Below, piece after piece: positions 39,101 through 49,400 of a DNA stretch of 64,000 bases (position 1 is the first letter of the stretch; each line of letters opens with the position of its first letter). The notes beneath the pieces were generated by a model, which was not told where the DNA came from, did no database searches, and saw only the letters and a list, made by a program, of their open reading frames with translations. The position numbers and the translations under genes are program-made. The stretch is from Crocodylus rhombifer (Eukaryota > Chordata > Crocodylia > Crocodylidae): contig JAVSML010024016.1 in NCBI GenBank assembly GCA_038503035.1, positions 1,286,558-1,350,557 of the forward strand. Reading direction: 5' to 3'.

Positions 39101-42100
39101 ATACAGTTTAAAAACAAGTGTTTAAGAGAACTAATCCCCCACCTTCACTTCATTTAGGCAACCATAGTGCATAAGCAAGCAACATTAGGTTTTGCTCTCC
39201 CTATCAACCACAGATTTAGTTTCCTTTAGTCAGAAGCAATATCAGAAGACTTTGATGGCAACATGGGCTAGGGCTGACTGTCTCAGAGTTTGTTTCCACT
39301 GACTCTAGGCTCACCACTGTGGTAAGTATAGATTCTCTGGATGCTTGGAAGTATAGGGTTTCCTCTGATCCTCAGGTCACAGACTAATGATATTTTAATA
39401 TAAGATTAAACCTAGCCATCAAAATTCTGAAATCTCCAGAAGACATCTTGATTCCTAATCCTAACTAAACATGGAAGCAGTGCAACTTCATGGTGTAGCC
39501 CAGAACAAGGAAAGTTGTGTGCAGGACTCATCCATCTTTTATTCCAAAGCAAAATTACTTTCTTCTGAATTCAGGAAATCTCACTTCCTCTTTGTTCCAA
39601 GACAAAGGATGGCACAAGCTGAATACATATTAACAACCTTTAATGTTGTCAATTTTCATGCTTGTGAGCCTGAAATTAGACACCCAGCATAAATAAGCTA
39701 TTTTTCAGGAGTCCTGAATGCCTCCACATTCAGTGAATTCAATTCAAGTTGAATGTGCTCAGTACTGTTGAAAAACTCTTGTTTTTTTAGGTATTTAAAA
39801 TTAACATGCCCATTTTGGCCAATTTTAACTCAATAGGCCAAATATTTCTGTTGTGCAAAATATATACAAAAACTGAACAAAAGAATGTTATTTGACTAAG
39901 CTTTGTCTTCATCTCAACTGACTCAGAATATAATAAAGGGAATCATTAAAAAAAGCATACTTCCCCTTATTTCCAGGGGAAATTTCCAGGTTTCCATGTA
40001 AAATTTTAATTTCCGAAGATTGCTGCAACTGAGAGAGAAGCTTATTCAGGCCAGCTACGTATGAAATCCATTTTAAAGAGATTATTCACTCTTGACTTAC
40101 ATGTGATTTTACTTCTATGTCATACACAAGGCTCTCCCAAAGACCATGGAATTCAGCTGTAAAACAATATTGTAACAATCATGCACCATTCTGTTTAGAG
40201 TAATTCATAACTCCCCCCCGGCCATTTAAGCCCGATGATCTATCCATCATTATCTGACAGTCTGCCATATTGAGCGACTCCCCAAAAAAACACTCAACCT
40301 TAATTAAGGATATGGAACCAAGAACAAGCAATTGTAAGAATATAGGTATTATTTTATTCACTTGAAATTAAACTTCTTTAGTTACAGAAGTGAAGCAAAC
40401 AATTCTACAGCTTCTACAGGATATAAAATGTTTATAAACAATAATTGCAAGAATGGGTCAAATTTTGTTGGTTTTAACTTTCGGCAACATTTATAGATAG
40501 GAAAAGGGGGGGAAACCTTATAGATAGGATAACATATATTAAATACAGCAAAATTGAAATGGTGAGATTACTAACTGTAGAAATTATAGGAAGTCCAACT
40601 TTGTCAGCCTACTTATGTACATGAATGTTATCAGCATGTAAAAAACCACAAACAACCGCTGACAGAAAAACAGGCAAATAATAGAAAAGTGAAAAACACT
40701 TGATGTTGGTTTGAATCTGCACATTATTTTTACTTGGAAAATTTTAAAAGTGGAGGATATTCAGAACTTTCAGACAAAAAACTAAATTCAGCATTTCCTC
40801 AGTCATAGGAGTCAATTTACAAAGGTTGATATTGAAGTTAAGAAGGTGGATGAGGAAGAACCACCTTAAAATATCATTTTACAGAAATTCAACTGATACC
40901 AAAGAGATCAACTGTCTCCACAAGAAGGGGAACCTGAACTGCAGTACACACTGACAACTTCTCATGAAAGCAAGAAAACCTTATGGAACTGTTTCCCCAC
41001 TCATTTCTACTTAGAAGTGCCCAATATGTACCTTCCCACCATGAGGCATCTGGTAGTAGCAAGGGGGAAAGACTCCTATCCACGAAAGTCTTATTCCCGA
41101 TTCCTTTGAAACAAAGACACTTTGAGACCCCTAAACCCACCTAATGTTTTGTTTGTGGATTCTATGTTTGGTTTAAAAAGTGCCCAAATAGACTAGATGG
41201 CTGCTGTCTAGGCCAATTATTGTTCTACAAACGATCAGAAACATACACACATCCCATACTTTACTGAGAGCAAATTTAATTCCTGACTTTACAACTCTCC
41301 AATAAATCTTAAAATATTCCATGCTGTTTATATACTCTTAAAAGCACTTCATTACATCATTATAATGCATCAGATATCCACTGCACATTAGGAAGACGAG
41401 AATGTGCATGTACATGCTTTTGAATGTGCAGAGCAAAAATACACACTCAAAGGTGATGGAAGCACAGCTGAAGAGACAGAGCAGGAGGTTTGCTCCAAGT
41501 CAACCTTAATTCTGGCATCTCATACTGTAACCTTAACTTTAAATAGTTTCATGTAGAAACTAACAGAACTGTGGAACTTTGACAACACAAGGTTCATACT
41601 ATGTTTTAGGAGTTTACACAGAAGTCATATGGCAACTAGCCCTAAGCCTCTCTTTGCCATTTATAGTTGGACTGGTCCAAAAATGCCACCACAGGGGAAG
41701 CAAGGGATTTTATGCTCCCTGCCCTGTAGTGGTATCTCAGAGTTTGAGCTAATGCTGGAGGAGCACTAGGAATGATGGAACATAAGCAGATCCAGGATTT
41801 CAGAAAGGGGAGTGGGGGTACAGAAGCAGAAGACTGCAGGGATGTCTACACAACCCCACAATTGGTCCCCAAATTTTCTTCCTTGCCTCACAGACTCCAT
41901 CCCCCACATCAAAGGTCAGCTCTAGGCTGAGGCCTTCTGTTTGGATGACCCTGACCTAACACAGACAGCAACCGCCTGCATCTCTGAAGCAACTGTGTAC
42001 ACGGAATGCTTCTTCAGATAACACATATCCAACCCGTTAATCACCACTCTCAACCTTCTTGAGTTTCAGGATTTTGGGAGCACTCTCTCGAAGTCATCTG

Positions 42101-45100
42101 CATTAATTCACCCCAAAAAAGGAGACGGCTGCAATGAAAATGTTTCTTTCCAGCAGCTGAAGACCAACATCTCATCGGTACCAAGCAGCCCACAGAGAAA
42201 GCCATTTGGCTATCTGGATACCAGGAAACTTTCCAGGATTTTATAGATTTCATAGACATTAGGGCTGAAAGGGACCTCGGGAGATCATCGAGTCCAGCCC
42301 CCTGCCCAAAGGACAGGAAGTCAGCTGGGGTCATAGGATCCCAGCAAGATAAGCATCCAATTTACTCTCAAAGGTGTTCAATGTAGGTGCTTGAACCACC
42401 TCCGATGGCAGACTGTTCCAGACCTTGGGGGCTCGGACAGTAAAGAAATTCTTCCTTATGTCCAGCCTGAAACGGTCTTGCAGGAGTTTGTGACCGTTCG
42501 ACCTCGTCATCCCTCGGGGTGCTCTGGTGAACAGACGTTCCCCCAGATCCTGGTGGTCACCCCTGATAAACTTATAGGTGGCCATCAGATCACCCCTGAG
42601 CCTGCGCTTTTCCAGGCTAAAGAGTCCCATGGCTCTCAGCCTGTCATCGTAAGATCTGTTTTCCTGACCTCTGATCACGTGCGTGGCTCTCCTCTGGACT
42701 CTCTCAAGCTTCTCCACATCCTTTTTGAATTGGATACCTGCCTATTCTTGGATTTTCCATCACACTACAGTTATTCTGGACTTTCCTTAACCATTCCAGG
42801 AAGGTACCTGCAGGTAGTACCCAGTGGTTGGCTGCAACAATATCCTCATTCTCCTCTTCTAGGTTTTCGGTGCTTGGTTTTTCTTCATTCAGATGGAAAA
42901 TATGAAGCGAGAGAGTGCATTTGCTCAAGTCAATGGGCTGCAATGAACAAAAAGAAAAGTTAGCTTCAAGAAGGAAAAACAATAGGTCAACAGTATTCTT
43001 TACTCTTTTTGAAACAAGTTGAAAAAATTGGAGCAAATTAAGACAAAATCTGAGGTTGTCCATAAGAGTTAAAAATTCAGCTCAATGAAACTGACTAGTA
43101 CTAAAACTTAATGTCATGTAAAAGCCAGTTAATAGAATCATAGATAATTAGGGTTGTAAGGGATCTGAGGAGGTCATCTAGACCAACCCCCTGCTCAAAC
43201 CAGGACCATCCCCAACTACTTCATTCTAGCCGCAGCTGTCTAGCCAGGCCTTAAAAACCTCCAGAGCTGGAGATTCCACCACCTCTCTGGGTAACCCCTT
43301 TGGAACCTTGAAACAGTGTTGTAATTTACAAAGGTTGTGTGTACTGTTTGTCATAACTCGAACAGTCATAAGTCAAGGACTGCCTCTAATCTATGCCATC
43401 TTTTAGGTTGTTAATGAAGATTCCAAACAAAACCAGCCCCAGGACTGACCCCTGCGACACTCGACTTGATACCAGCTGCCAACTACACATCGAGCCTTTA
43501 TTATCCTCCGAGCCCGGTGATCCCACCAGTTTTCTATCCACCTTACATTCCATTCATCCAGCCTATCCTTCCTTAGCTTGCCTGCAAGAAGGTTGTAGGA
43601 GACCGCATCAAAAGCCTTGCTAAAAATCAAGGTACACCACATCCACCAGTTCCTCCCCATCCACAGAGCCAGTCATTTCATCATAGAAGGCAATCAGGTT
43701 GGTCAGGCATTATTTGGCCCTGCTGAATCCATGCTGACTGTTCCTAATCACCTTTTTCTCCTCCAAGTGCTTAGAAATGGATTTCTTGAGAATCTGCTCC
43801 ATGGTTTTTCCAGGGACCGAGGTAAACCTGACTGGCCTATAGTTCCTTGGATCCTCCTTTTCCCCCTCTCTTAAATATGGGCACTACATTTGCCCTTTTC
43901 CAGTCATCTGGGACCTCTCCTGATTGCTATGAGTCTTCAAAGATGATGGCCAGCAACTTTGCAATCACATCAGCCAACTCCCCCAGCACCCTCAGTTTCA
44001 TTCCATCTGGCCCCATAGACTTGTTCATGTCCAGCTTTTCTAAATAGTCCCTAAACTCTTCTTTCACCACTGCTGGCTGCTCACCTCTGCCCCAAACTGT
44101 GTTGCCTGGTGCAGTAGTTTGGGAGCTGACCTTGCCTATGAAGACTGAGGTGAAAAAAGCATTTAGTACTTTAGCCTTTTCTGCATCCCGTCACAAGGTT
44201 GCCTCCCCCATTCAGTAAGGGATCCACACTTTCTCTGATCTTCCTCTTGTTATTGACATACCTGTAGAAACTCTTCTTGTTACCTTTCACATCCCCTGCT
44301 AGCTGTAACTCCAATTGTGCTTTAGCCTTTCTGACTTCATCCCTGCATGCCCAAGCAATACTCTTATCCACCCTAGTTGTTTGTCCAAGTCTCCACTTCT
44401 TATAAGCTTCCTTTCTGAGGTTTAGTTTACTGAAGAGTTCCCTGCTGAGCCAAGCTGGTCTTCTGCTATGCTTGCTAGTCTTCCTGTAGTTTTTTAGTAA
44501 AAACAGTTTTCTAATAATAGTTTTCTGTTAAAAAGCTTACTGTTTATCAAAATGTAGATACCTGTCTGTCTTTCAGTTTTAGCTCTGTGTCCACAACGGA
44601 GACAGATTGAACATTGTTGAGGAGGAAACCATCGTCAAACTCCGTCCATGTATAATCACCAAAAACAATGTTATGTCGGTTTAACAGCTTTAACACACTG
44701 GCCCTGATATCTTCTCTCTTAGCCGTGCTAGGAAGAGAGGAACAGCATTATTTAAACACCAACTGTTGTGTGTTTAGCACTAAACAAGCTCTAAATACCC
44801 TTAAAAAAAAAAAAAGTAGAAGAGCGTTGTCCCCAGAAAGAAACTGAAAGTGGAAATATGGGTTTCTTTCTTAGCAGGAAAAAAAAATAAAAAAAAATCA
44901 CCCCCTATTTTGGGAGCAAAATCATTAACCTGTTGATTCAGGCACATTTAAATAGGTACAAAACCAATTTGAAAGACACATTTCTATCCAGAAGCAGTAG
45001 TTAATTTTGAAACAAATGATGTTTAATAAACATCGCTCTTTCTTCACTCTTTTCCCAGTGCCTAGCCTTAAATTGAAAAGGTTGAGGTTGACTGAAAAGG

Positions 45101-46156
45101 TTGATATATACAGAGCTGTCCAACCGCAAGAGGTTGATGTGTGCCCCCCACTCCCGCTACCACCCAGCTTCTACTTCCTGAATTGCTTCAAGCTGTAGGT
45201 GCAGCTGAGGTCTCTGGGCTTCCCTCCCCTAGAGGGAAGTGTGGCACAGCCTGCAGTGCTGGGCAAGCCCACAGCCTGTGGTGTCCAAGAATTGCAAGGC
45301 ACCGTGTGACTGTTTCACATGCACACCTCTATTTCTGGAGAAGCAGGCTGGGAAGAAGTACAGCTCAGGCCAGCTCTCCTGTGCTGCTTTTATGTTATTC
45401 ATAGAATTGTAAAATAATTAGGGTTAGAAGGGACCTCAGGAGATCACCTAGTGCAATCCCCTGCTCAAAGTAGGACCATTCAACTAGATCATCTCAGCCA
45501 TCTCTGTCTAGCTGCATCTTAAAAACCTCCAAGGATGGAGATCCCATCACCTCCCTGGGGAACCTGTTCCAGCACTTTACTACCCTCCTAGTGAGAGAGT
45601 TTTTCCCAATAGTTAACTTAAGCTTTCCTTGATGCAACTTGAGACTGTTGCTCCTTGTTGTCATCTGCCACCAATGAGAACAAGCTAGCTCTGTCCTCTT
45701 TGTAACCACCTTTCAGGTAGTTGAAAGCTGTTATTAAATCCCGTCTCGTCTTCTGCAGACTAAGCAAGCCCAGTTCCCCCGCCCCGGCCAACTTTCCCCG
45801 CTGGACTCTCTGATGTGCCCGCGTCCTTTCCGCAGTGGAGCCGGCCCTGGGCACAACACGGCCCAAGAGCCCTGGCGCAGGAGCGTGCGACTCCCCCCGT
45901 GGCCTCGGGCAGGGCGAGGCGGCAGCGGTGCGGCCCCGGGAGGGCGGAGGCGCGGCCCAACCCAGAGCACGTCGGGGCCCGGGGCTCTCCCGCAGCTACC
46001 GCCGGGGCCAGGAGCGCGGGCCCTACATCACCGAGGAGGGGACCCCGCGCTCCGCACGAGTCACCTGCCCGGCCGCTGAAGCACCTCCACGTGGACCCGC
46101 AACGCGTCGCTCAGGCTAGGCAGCGTCTGCCGCAGTTCCGCCGCCACCTTCTCCAT
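27476..46156 (-). CDS. TRIP13: TRIP13 (pachytene checkpoint 2 homologue), complete, 13 exons
   Basis: AAA+ ATPase that, with the adaptor p31comet, unfolds the N-terminus of HORMA proteins such as MAD2 and HORMADs. It acts in spindle-checkpoint silencing and meiotic recombination. Coding exons on the minus strand: 46065-46156, 44562-44727, 42808-42937, 40101-40156, 38671-38761, 37031-37103, 35009-35072, 34646-34732, 34113-34219, 29574-29727, 28937-29049, 28111-28180, 27476-27571. All have GT/AG junctions and compatible phases. They sum to 1299 nt, that is 432 codons plus TGA, the same length as human TRIP13. Seen: Walker A GPPGTGKT at residues 179-186, pore-loop tryptophan W221, Walker B ending at E253, sensor-1 region TTSN, and sensor-2 arginine R386 in SGRVLRK. 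The N-terminal domain (about 1-100) precedes the ATPase core. The last seven residues (NILANCI) differ from the human ending. There are no frameshifts or internal stops, so the gene is very probably functional. Confidence 0.96.
28111..28180 (-). CDS. TRIP13: TRIP13 exon 12 (sensor 2)
   Basis: 70 nt encoding residues 378-401: [20 protein letters not shown] then LYIQ. R386 is the sensor-2 arginine. The acceptor is TTGTAG and the donor GTAAGT. Confidence 0.95.
28756..28794 (+). repeat. Poly(A) run of about 39
   Basis: Uninterrupted A run in TRIP13 intron 11. It reads as poly(T) in the transcript sense and is not next to a retrotransposon end that I recognise. Confidence 0.8.
28937..29049 (-). 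CDS. TRIP13: TRIP13 exon 11
   Basis: 113 nt encoding residues 341-377 plus two bases: [20 protein letters not shown] then [17 protein letters not shown]. This is the start of the small ATPase subdomain. The acceptor is TTTTAG and the donor GTAAGA. Confidence 0.94.
29574..29727 (-). CDS. TRIP13: TRIP13 exon 10 (sensor 1)
   Basis: 154 nt encoding residues 289-340, with [15 protein letters not shown] (sensor 1), [15 protein letters not shown] and [13 protein letters not shown]. The acceptor is TTAAAG and the donor GTAACA. It is separated from exon 9 by a 4.4-kb intron that holds a Harbinger-like element and a deleted CR1. Confidence 0.95.
30425..31047. mobile_element. Harbinger-like non-autonomous element
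   Basis: The left end GGGCGTGTGTAGATGAA and the reverse complement of the right end, GGCCGTGTATAGATGAA, match at most positions. Each end is bordered by TTA (30422-30424 and 31048-31050), the usual PIF/Harbinger target. The 623-bp interior has no transposase. It lies in TRIP13 intron 9, right beside a CR1. Confidence 0.65.
31060..32722 (+). mobile_element. CR1 LINE with internal deletion of the RT core
   Basis: Endonuclease end (31125-31544: [20 protein letters not shown]), linker (31393-31686) and early RT (31805-32060) are followed directly at about 32078 by C-terminal sequence ([33 protein letters not shown]). The whole catalytic block with the FADD motif is missing. The tail ends TCTATGAAATC near 32722. 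Antisense to TRIP13, in intron 9. Confidence 0.85.
33782..33980. mobile_element. Possible hAT fragment
   Basis: Begins CAGTGGTGCTCAGCC, a hAT-type terminus, in TRIP13 intron 9. No matching right end was found. Confidence 0.25.
34113..34219 (-). CDS. TRIP13: TRIP13 exon 9
   Basis: 107 nt encoding residues 254-288 plus two bases: [20 protein letters not shown] then [15 protein letters not shown]. The acceptor is TTGCAG and the donor GTAAGA. The [12 protein letters not shown] segment is typical of the Pch2/TRIP13 family. Confidence 0.95.
34646..34732 (-). CDS. TRIP13: TRIP13 exon 8 (Walker B)
   Basis: 87 nt, phase 0 at both ends, encoding residues 225-253: [16 protein letters not shown] and LVFVLIDE. 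The terminal E253 is the catalytic glutamate of Walker B. Confidence 0.95.
35009..35072 (-). CDS. TRIP13: TRIP13 exon 7 (pore loop)
   Basis: 64 nt encoding residues 203-224, [20 protein letters not shown] then SE. W221 is the substrate-gripping pore-loop residue known in this family. Two AG acceptors lie 6 bp apart; the upstream TTTTTAG gives the conserved RYRYGQ and is preferred. Confidence 0.93.
35811..36700. mobile_element. hAT non-autonomous element, 890 bp
   Basis: Ends CAGTGGTTGTCAACTGGGG and GGTTGAAAACCCCTG are inverted. Flanks GTTTAACT (35803-35810) and GTCTAATT (36701-36708) match in 6 of 8. The interior has (GT)n next to a long G run (36069-36102) and a GC-rich core. Open frames on both strands (for example 35749-36285) are compositional. 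In TRIP13 intron 6. Confidence 0.65.
37031..37103 (-). CDS. TRIP13: TRIP13 exon 6 (Walker A)
   Basis: 73 nt encoding G179[17 protein letters not shown] and TIRLSY. This is the nucleotide-binding P-loop and the helix after it. The acceptor is CTATAG and the donor GTAACT. Confidence 0.95.
38671..38761 (-). CDS. TRIP13: TRIP13 exon 5
   Basis: 91 nt encoding residues 149-178, starting [20 protein letters not shown] and ending WNRVVLLH just before Walker A. The acceptor is CCTAG and the donor GTAAAG. The last base G forms the first glycine of Walker A with exon 6. Confidence 0.94.
40101..40156 (-). CDS. TRIP13: TRIP13 exon 4 (56 nt)
   Basis: Small exon encoding residues 130-148, [19 protein letters not shown], between a TTTTACAG acceptor and a GTAAGT donor. 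The phase fits exons 3 and 5 exactly (56 nt plus the one base carried over make 19 codons). Too short to be seen as an open frame on its own. Confidence 0.94.
42243..42722 (-). mobile_element. CR1 3' fragment with an open 128-codon C-terminus
   Basis: Encodes [20 protein letters not shown] through [20 protein letters not shown] to the CR1 stop without a break, with a complete 3' tail (AGGGCTGAAAGGGACCTC). 5'-truncated. In TRIP13 intron 3, same orientation as the gene, about 85 bp from the exon 3 donor. Confidence 0.88.
42808..42937 (-). CDS. TRIP13: TRIP13 exon 3
   Basis: 130 nt encoding residues 87-129 plus one base. It includes [19 protein letters not shown] and AANHWVLPA, the end of the N-terminal domain. 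The donor GTACCT lies about 85 bp from a CR1 insertion in the following intron. Confidence 0.95.
43133..44490 (-). mobile_element. CR1 LINE, another subfamily, internally deleted
   Basis: The tail starts at 43133 (AATCATAGATAATTAGGGTTG). RT-derived frames follow, such as [17 protein letters not shown] sequence near 43600-43660 and [20 protein letters not shown] at 44171-44371. The region 43315-43390 breaks the CR1 alignment. The ORF is broken in several places. In TRIP13 intron 2. Confidence 0.8.
44562..44727 (-). CDS. TRIP13: TRIP13 exon 2
   Basis: 166 nt encoding residues 31-86 of the N-terminal, substrate and p31comet-binding domain. It includes [17 protein letters not shown], strongly conserved in the family. 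The acceptor is CCTAG and the donor GTATCT. The exon ends in phase 0. Confidence 0.95.
45399..45775 (-). mobile_element. CR1 3' fragment beside the CpG island
   Basis: The tail GGGTTAGAAGGGACCTCAGG is followed by C-terminal CR1 sequence (45494-45709: [20 protein letters not shown]) up to AGCAAGCCCAG. 5'-truncated. In TRIP13 intron 1, ending about 290 bp from exon 1. Confidence 0.8.
46065..46156 (-). CDS. TRIP13: TRIP13 exon 1 (coding part)
   Basis: Starts at the ATG complementary to 46154-46156 and reads [14 protein letters not shown], then VHVEVLQR, which lines up with the known N-terminus. It ends in phase 2 before a GTGA donor (complement of 46061-46064). It lies in the CpG-rich block. 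No other in-frame start gives the family N-terminus. Confidence 0.93.
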
Positions 46157-46380
46157 AGCGCTGCAGCCCGAGCTCCCGCGGGCGAGGAAAAGGACCGCCG
46201 CAGCGTTTGGAAAACCGCGCGCGAGTGCGTCACCGCCGCGGTCACGCCCCCTACCCCGGAAGCACTCTCACTTGGCACCGGAAATGAACTGGGGCGGGAC
46301 GGCCACTTCCGGCGGGGCTTGAACGGCCGTCTTGGTCCTTTCTTTTCCCCTCCACCCCCGGTCCGGGGCTGGTTCCTGCC
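46157..46380. promoter_or_regulatory. Bidirectional TRIP13/BRD9 promoter
   Basis: The 224 bp between the two start codons contain both 5' UTRs and the shared promoter. It is GC- and CpG-rich with no TATA box. Seen: three ETS-type GGAA cores in CCGGAAG (46256-46262), CCGGAAAT (46278-46285) and ACTTCCGG (46305-46312), and a GC box GGGCGG inside 46291-46299. ETS/GABPA sites with GC boxes are common in divergent housekeeping promoters; their use here is inferred. Confidence 0.75.
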
Positions 46381-46459
46381 ATGGGCAAGAAGCACAAGAA
46401 GCACAAGGCGGAGAAGGCGGAATGGCGCTCGGCCGCTGCACCCACCCCCGCCTACAGCG
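46381..46459 (+). CDS. BRD9: BRD9 exon 1
   Basis: ATG at 46381 with upstream context CTGCC. Encodes MGKKHKKHKAEKAEWRS then AAAPTPAYS, and ends in phase 1 before GTGAGG. The splice completes D27 of DYADKP. The segment is about nine residues longer than the human N-terminus as I know it, through a repeated KAE and an alanine/proline stretch. Confidence 0.9.
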
Positions 46460-49400
46460 GTGAGGGTTGCACCTCACCTGGCCCGGCAGCTCCGCTGCCC
46501 TTGCGCCCGCAGCAGCACCGGGCCCCGGTGCCGCCGACCCTGGGGGCGGGGCAGGCCGGGGCGTGGCGTGGCATGGCGGGGCGGGGCGGGGCGGGGCGGG
46601 GCGGGCGCGCGCCGGGAAGTGACTGGCTCCGTTTCTATTTAGATTACGCGGACAAGCCCCTGGAGAAGCCTTTGAAGCTGGTACTGAAGGTGGGCGGGAG
46701 CGAAGTGACCGAGCTGTCGGGCTCGGGGCACGATTCCAGTTACTACGACGACAGGTCGGACCACGAGCGGGAGCGACACCGAGAGAAGAAGAAGAAGAAG
46801 AAGAAAAAGTCGGAGAAGGAGAAAGAGAAGCACCTTGACGATGAGGAGAGAAGGAAAAGAAAGGTGGGGTATTGGCACCTGAGGACCTTGATGGCTTATT
46901 TCAGTCCTGCACAGCAGAGCTAAAAAGCATCTGTGCTCTTCAAGCTGAAATTTCTTTTTCTGCTGCACATATTGGGCTGAGCTGCATGGCAGAAACATAA
47001 ACTATTGATCCGATATCAGATCAGTACTAATATAAAGAAAACTGGTTGTATCGGCTATCAGCTTGATGGGGCTGATTATTTGGCTGATAAATTCCCATGC
47101 TGTGCACAGCTGCAGCGCAACACTCAGGCAGCAAGAAGCATAGCTTGCAGCTAGAGAGCTGCCTCCAGCTGATAAGTCTGGTGTGGGGGAAGGGGAAGGG
47201 GAAGGTGGGGGGGCAGATCAATGCCTGCTGCGGGGCAGGGGCACACACTGTCTAGGCAGGGCAGAGGTGCAGCTCATGGTGGGGGGAGGCGGCTCCCCCC
47301 GGGAGGGTATGGAGAGTGGGGGCGTGTATCCTCAGATCTGTGCAGTCCGGGGAAAGCTGCAGCCGGGGCTGCATGGGACTTTTTTTGGCAGGGGCTGAGC
47401 TTGGAGTGGGTGCTGGCAGTGCTAGGAGGATGCTACATCTACCTCAAATTTTGCCACTGCTTTGTGATGGGAGCGCAGTGGAGCAGCCCCAAAATTTGTG
47501 GTGGGTGCAGCCCCCTCCCATCACCACCCGCATGTGCTCCAAGTCTGGCTCCTGCAGAGAAGAGCCCTGTGCAGATCTAGGGGGCACACGCTCTCCTCAT
47601 GTCCTGGGGTACAAGTAGCTATGGGAGTGCCTGCCCCCCACAAGCTGTGGCTCCATCCCTGTTCCCCTTCTGCCTCTGCCTGACTTGGACAGTGTCTGCC
47701 TCCTCCCTCACTGCGAGGGGCATTGATCTGCACCCCCTTGCCCCTTCCCTCCTTCTGCCCATTCCACCACACTGGACTTACTAGCTGGAGGCAGCTGTAT
47801 CAGAAACTGGCTGATCGGCCCCAAAAATCTCTATCAGTGCATCCCTAACAAACCCACATTTTCGCTGCCTTTCCAGTGAAATTCTCCCCAGCAGTAAGTG
47901 AATCCAGGAAAGCATGGTTTTGTGCAATTTTCAGCTTATTCTGAAGAAAAAGATCTTTATAGTATTTGTTCTTTTTTTTTTTAATGTCAGTCTGGTTTCA
48001 TAAGAATAAAAGGTGATTTTTTTTCAACAGATTAACTCCCTTCAGCAGTTGAAATAGGACTAAATTTTTATTAGTAAAAAGTCCTTAGTGCTGGAAAAGC
48101 GTATATTAGCTCCACTTCCATTAGATGCATAAGTGCATAATTTGCTTAACTGCATGACAGAATGTCAGTCCCAATTTGTTGATTTTGCTTTCATTGTACT
48201 TGTAGCAATTTAAATGATCTGCACATTGGGTAAATGCTGAGAATCTATGATTCTGTAAGGTAATTTTGATCTGGGTAACTAACTGGTAAAAATGAATGGG
48301 TCCTGTCCATTTCAAGATTGGTGTTAGGGGCACAAGGGGCTCCAAGAAGCAAGATAAGAACTATTAATGAGGTGGGGAGAAGCATGGTTCTGGCTTTTCC
48401 TGCAGTTGCTTATACTGAGTTTTGTTAAGTGCATAAATAGCCTTGTTTCAGAGTGAAAAGGGGTATCAAACATCTGGCCAACAGGCCAGGTCAGAAATAT
48501 GATGTGGCAAGCTGCGGTAACTAATACTGCTGCTGCTCACCTATCTACCAAATTTGTAGCCCTTTGGGCAACCCTGCAAACCAGATGACACAGCCCTAGG
48601 CTCCACATCCAGCGCGCAGGCCAGACAAATTTGACACCCCTGGAGTATGCTCTACAACTGTGTCCAGAGGAGTGCAGCCATGCGGTATGTGGTGCGGCAG
48701 ACACATCTGCAGTGCCACACACTGTACATTCAGCTGTTCTCTGTGCTGCAAGGGAGCAGCATGGCTGGGGCATTGATCCCTGGATATAAAGGCCTGTGTA
48801 ATTCCATTCTCAAACTTTTTTTTCTGATAAGCTCAACTGTTTCACCCTTTGATTCTGTTTTCCCAAGGTTTTTCTATAACAGGAGCAGGCAGTCACTTTG
48901 GGCAGAGGACCACTTACAGAGTTTTGGCAAGCCATCAAGGGCTGCATGATAGACAGCCAGGGGAAGATAAATATTAATTTTCTAAATTTTGTAGGGGCCC
49001 TGCGGGCCAGGTAGGATGGCCTGGCAAGCTGCATCCAGCCACCAAGCCACATTTTGCCCACCCCTGTTCTGTAACCACCATCATGATCATTGTGTCGGAG
49101 TGTTTTTTCGTCTGGCGTGATAACTGGTGTGATTAACATCTATAATTTCATTTTGATGATCTTCAGGACTTCATTTATGCCTGAACTTTGAATTTTTCTG
49201 GACAGAAAAACTATTCAGAAGTTTTGAGAATGAGGTGGTGAGAAATTAGCTTTCACTATACAAATTTTTGCAGTATCTCTGTTACTTATCCTCAGGACTA
49301 GAAAACTCAACTATTAGGAAAGATAAGTCTCTTGCAGCATCCTAAATTATTTGTTTTGACTATACTAAGTTATGATTGTCAAGGTTTCTTCAGTGGTACT

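Larger units (their letters stand above)
45780..46760. promoter_or_regulatory. CpG island over both first exons
   Basis: A dense block of CG dinucleotides covers the first part of TRIP13 intron 1, both first exons, BRD9 intron 1 and BRD9 exon 2. It begins right where the CR1 fragment at 45399-45775 stops. Long overlapping open frames in this block (for example 45815-46642) come from GC richness and are not genes. Limits were judged by eye. Confidence 0.7.

Noticed and set aside
45815..46642. 275-codon open frame across the CpG island
   Set aside because: It runs antisense through TRIP13 exon 1 and through BRD9 exon 1 in another frame. GC-rich, arginine/proline-rich, and without family resemblance.
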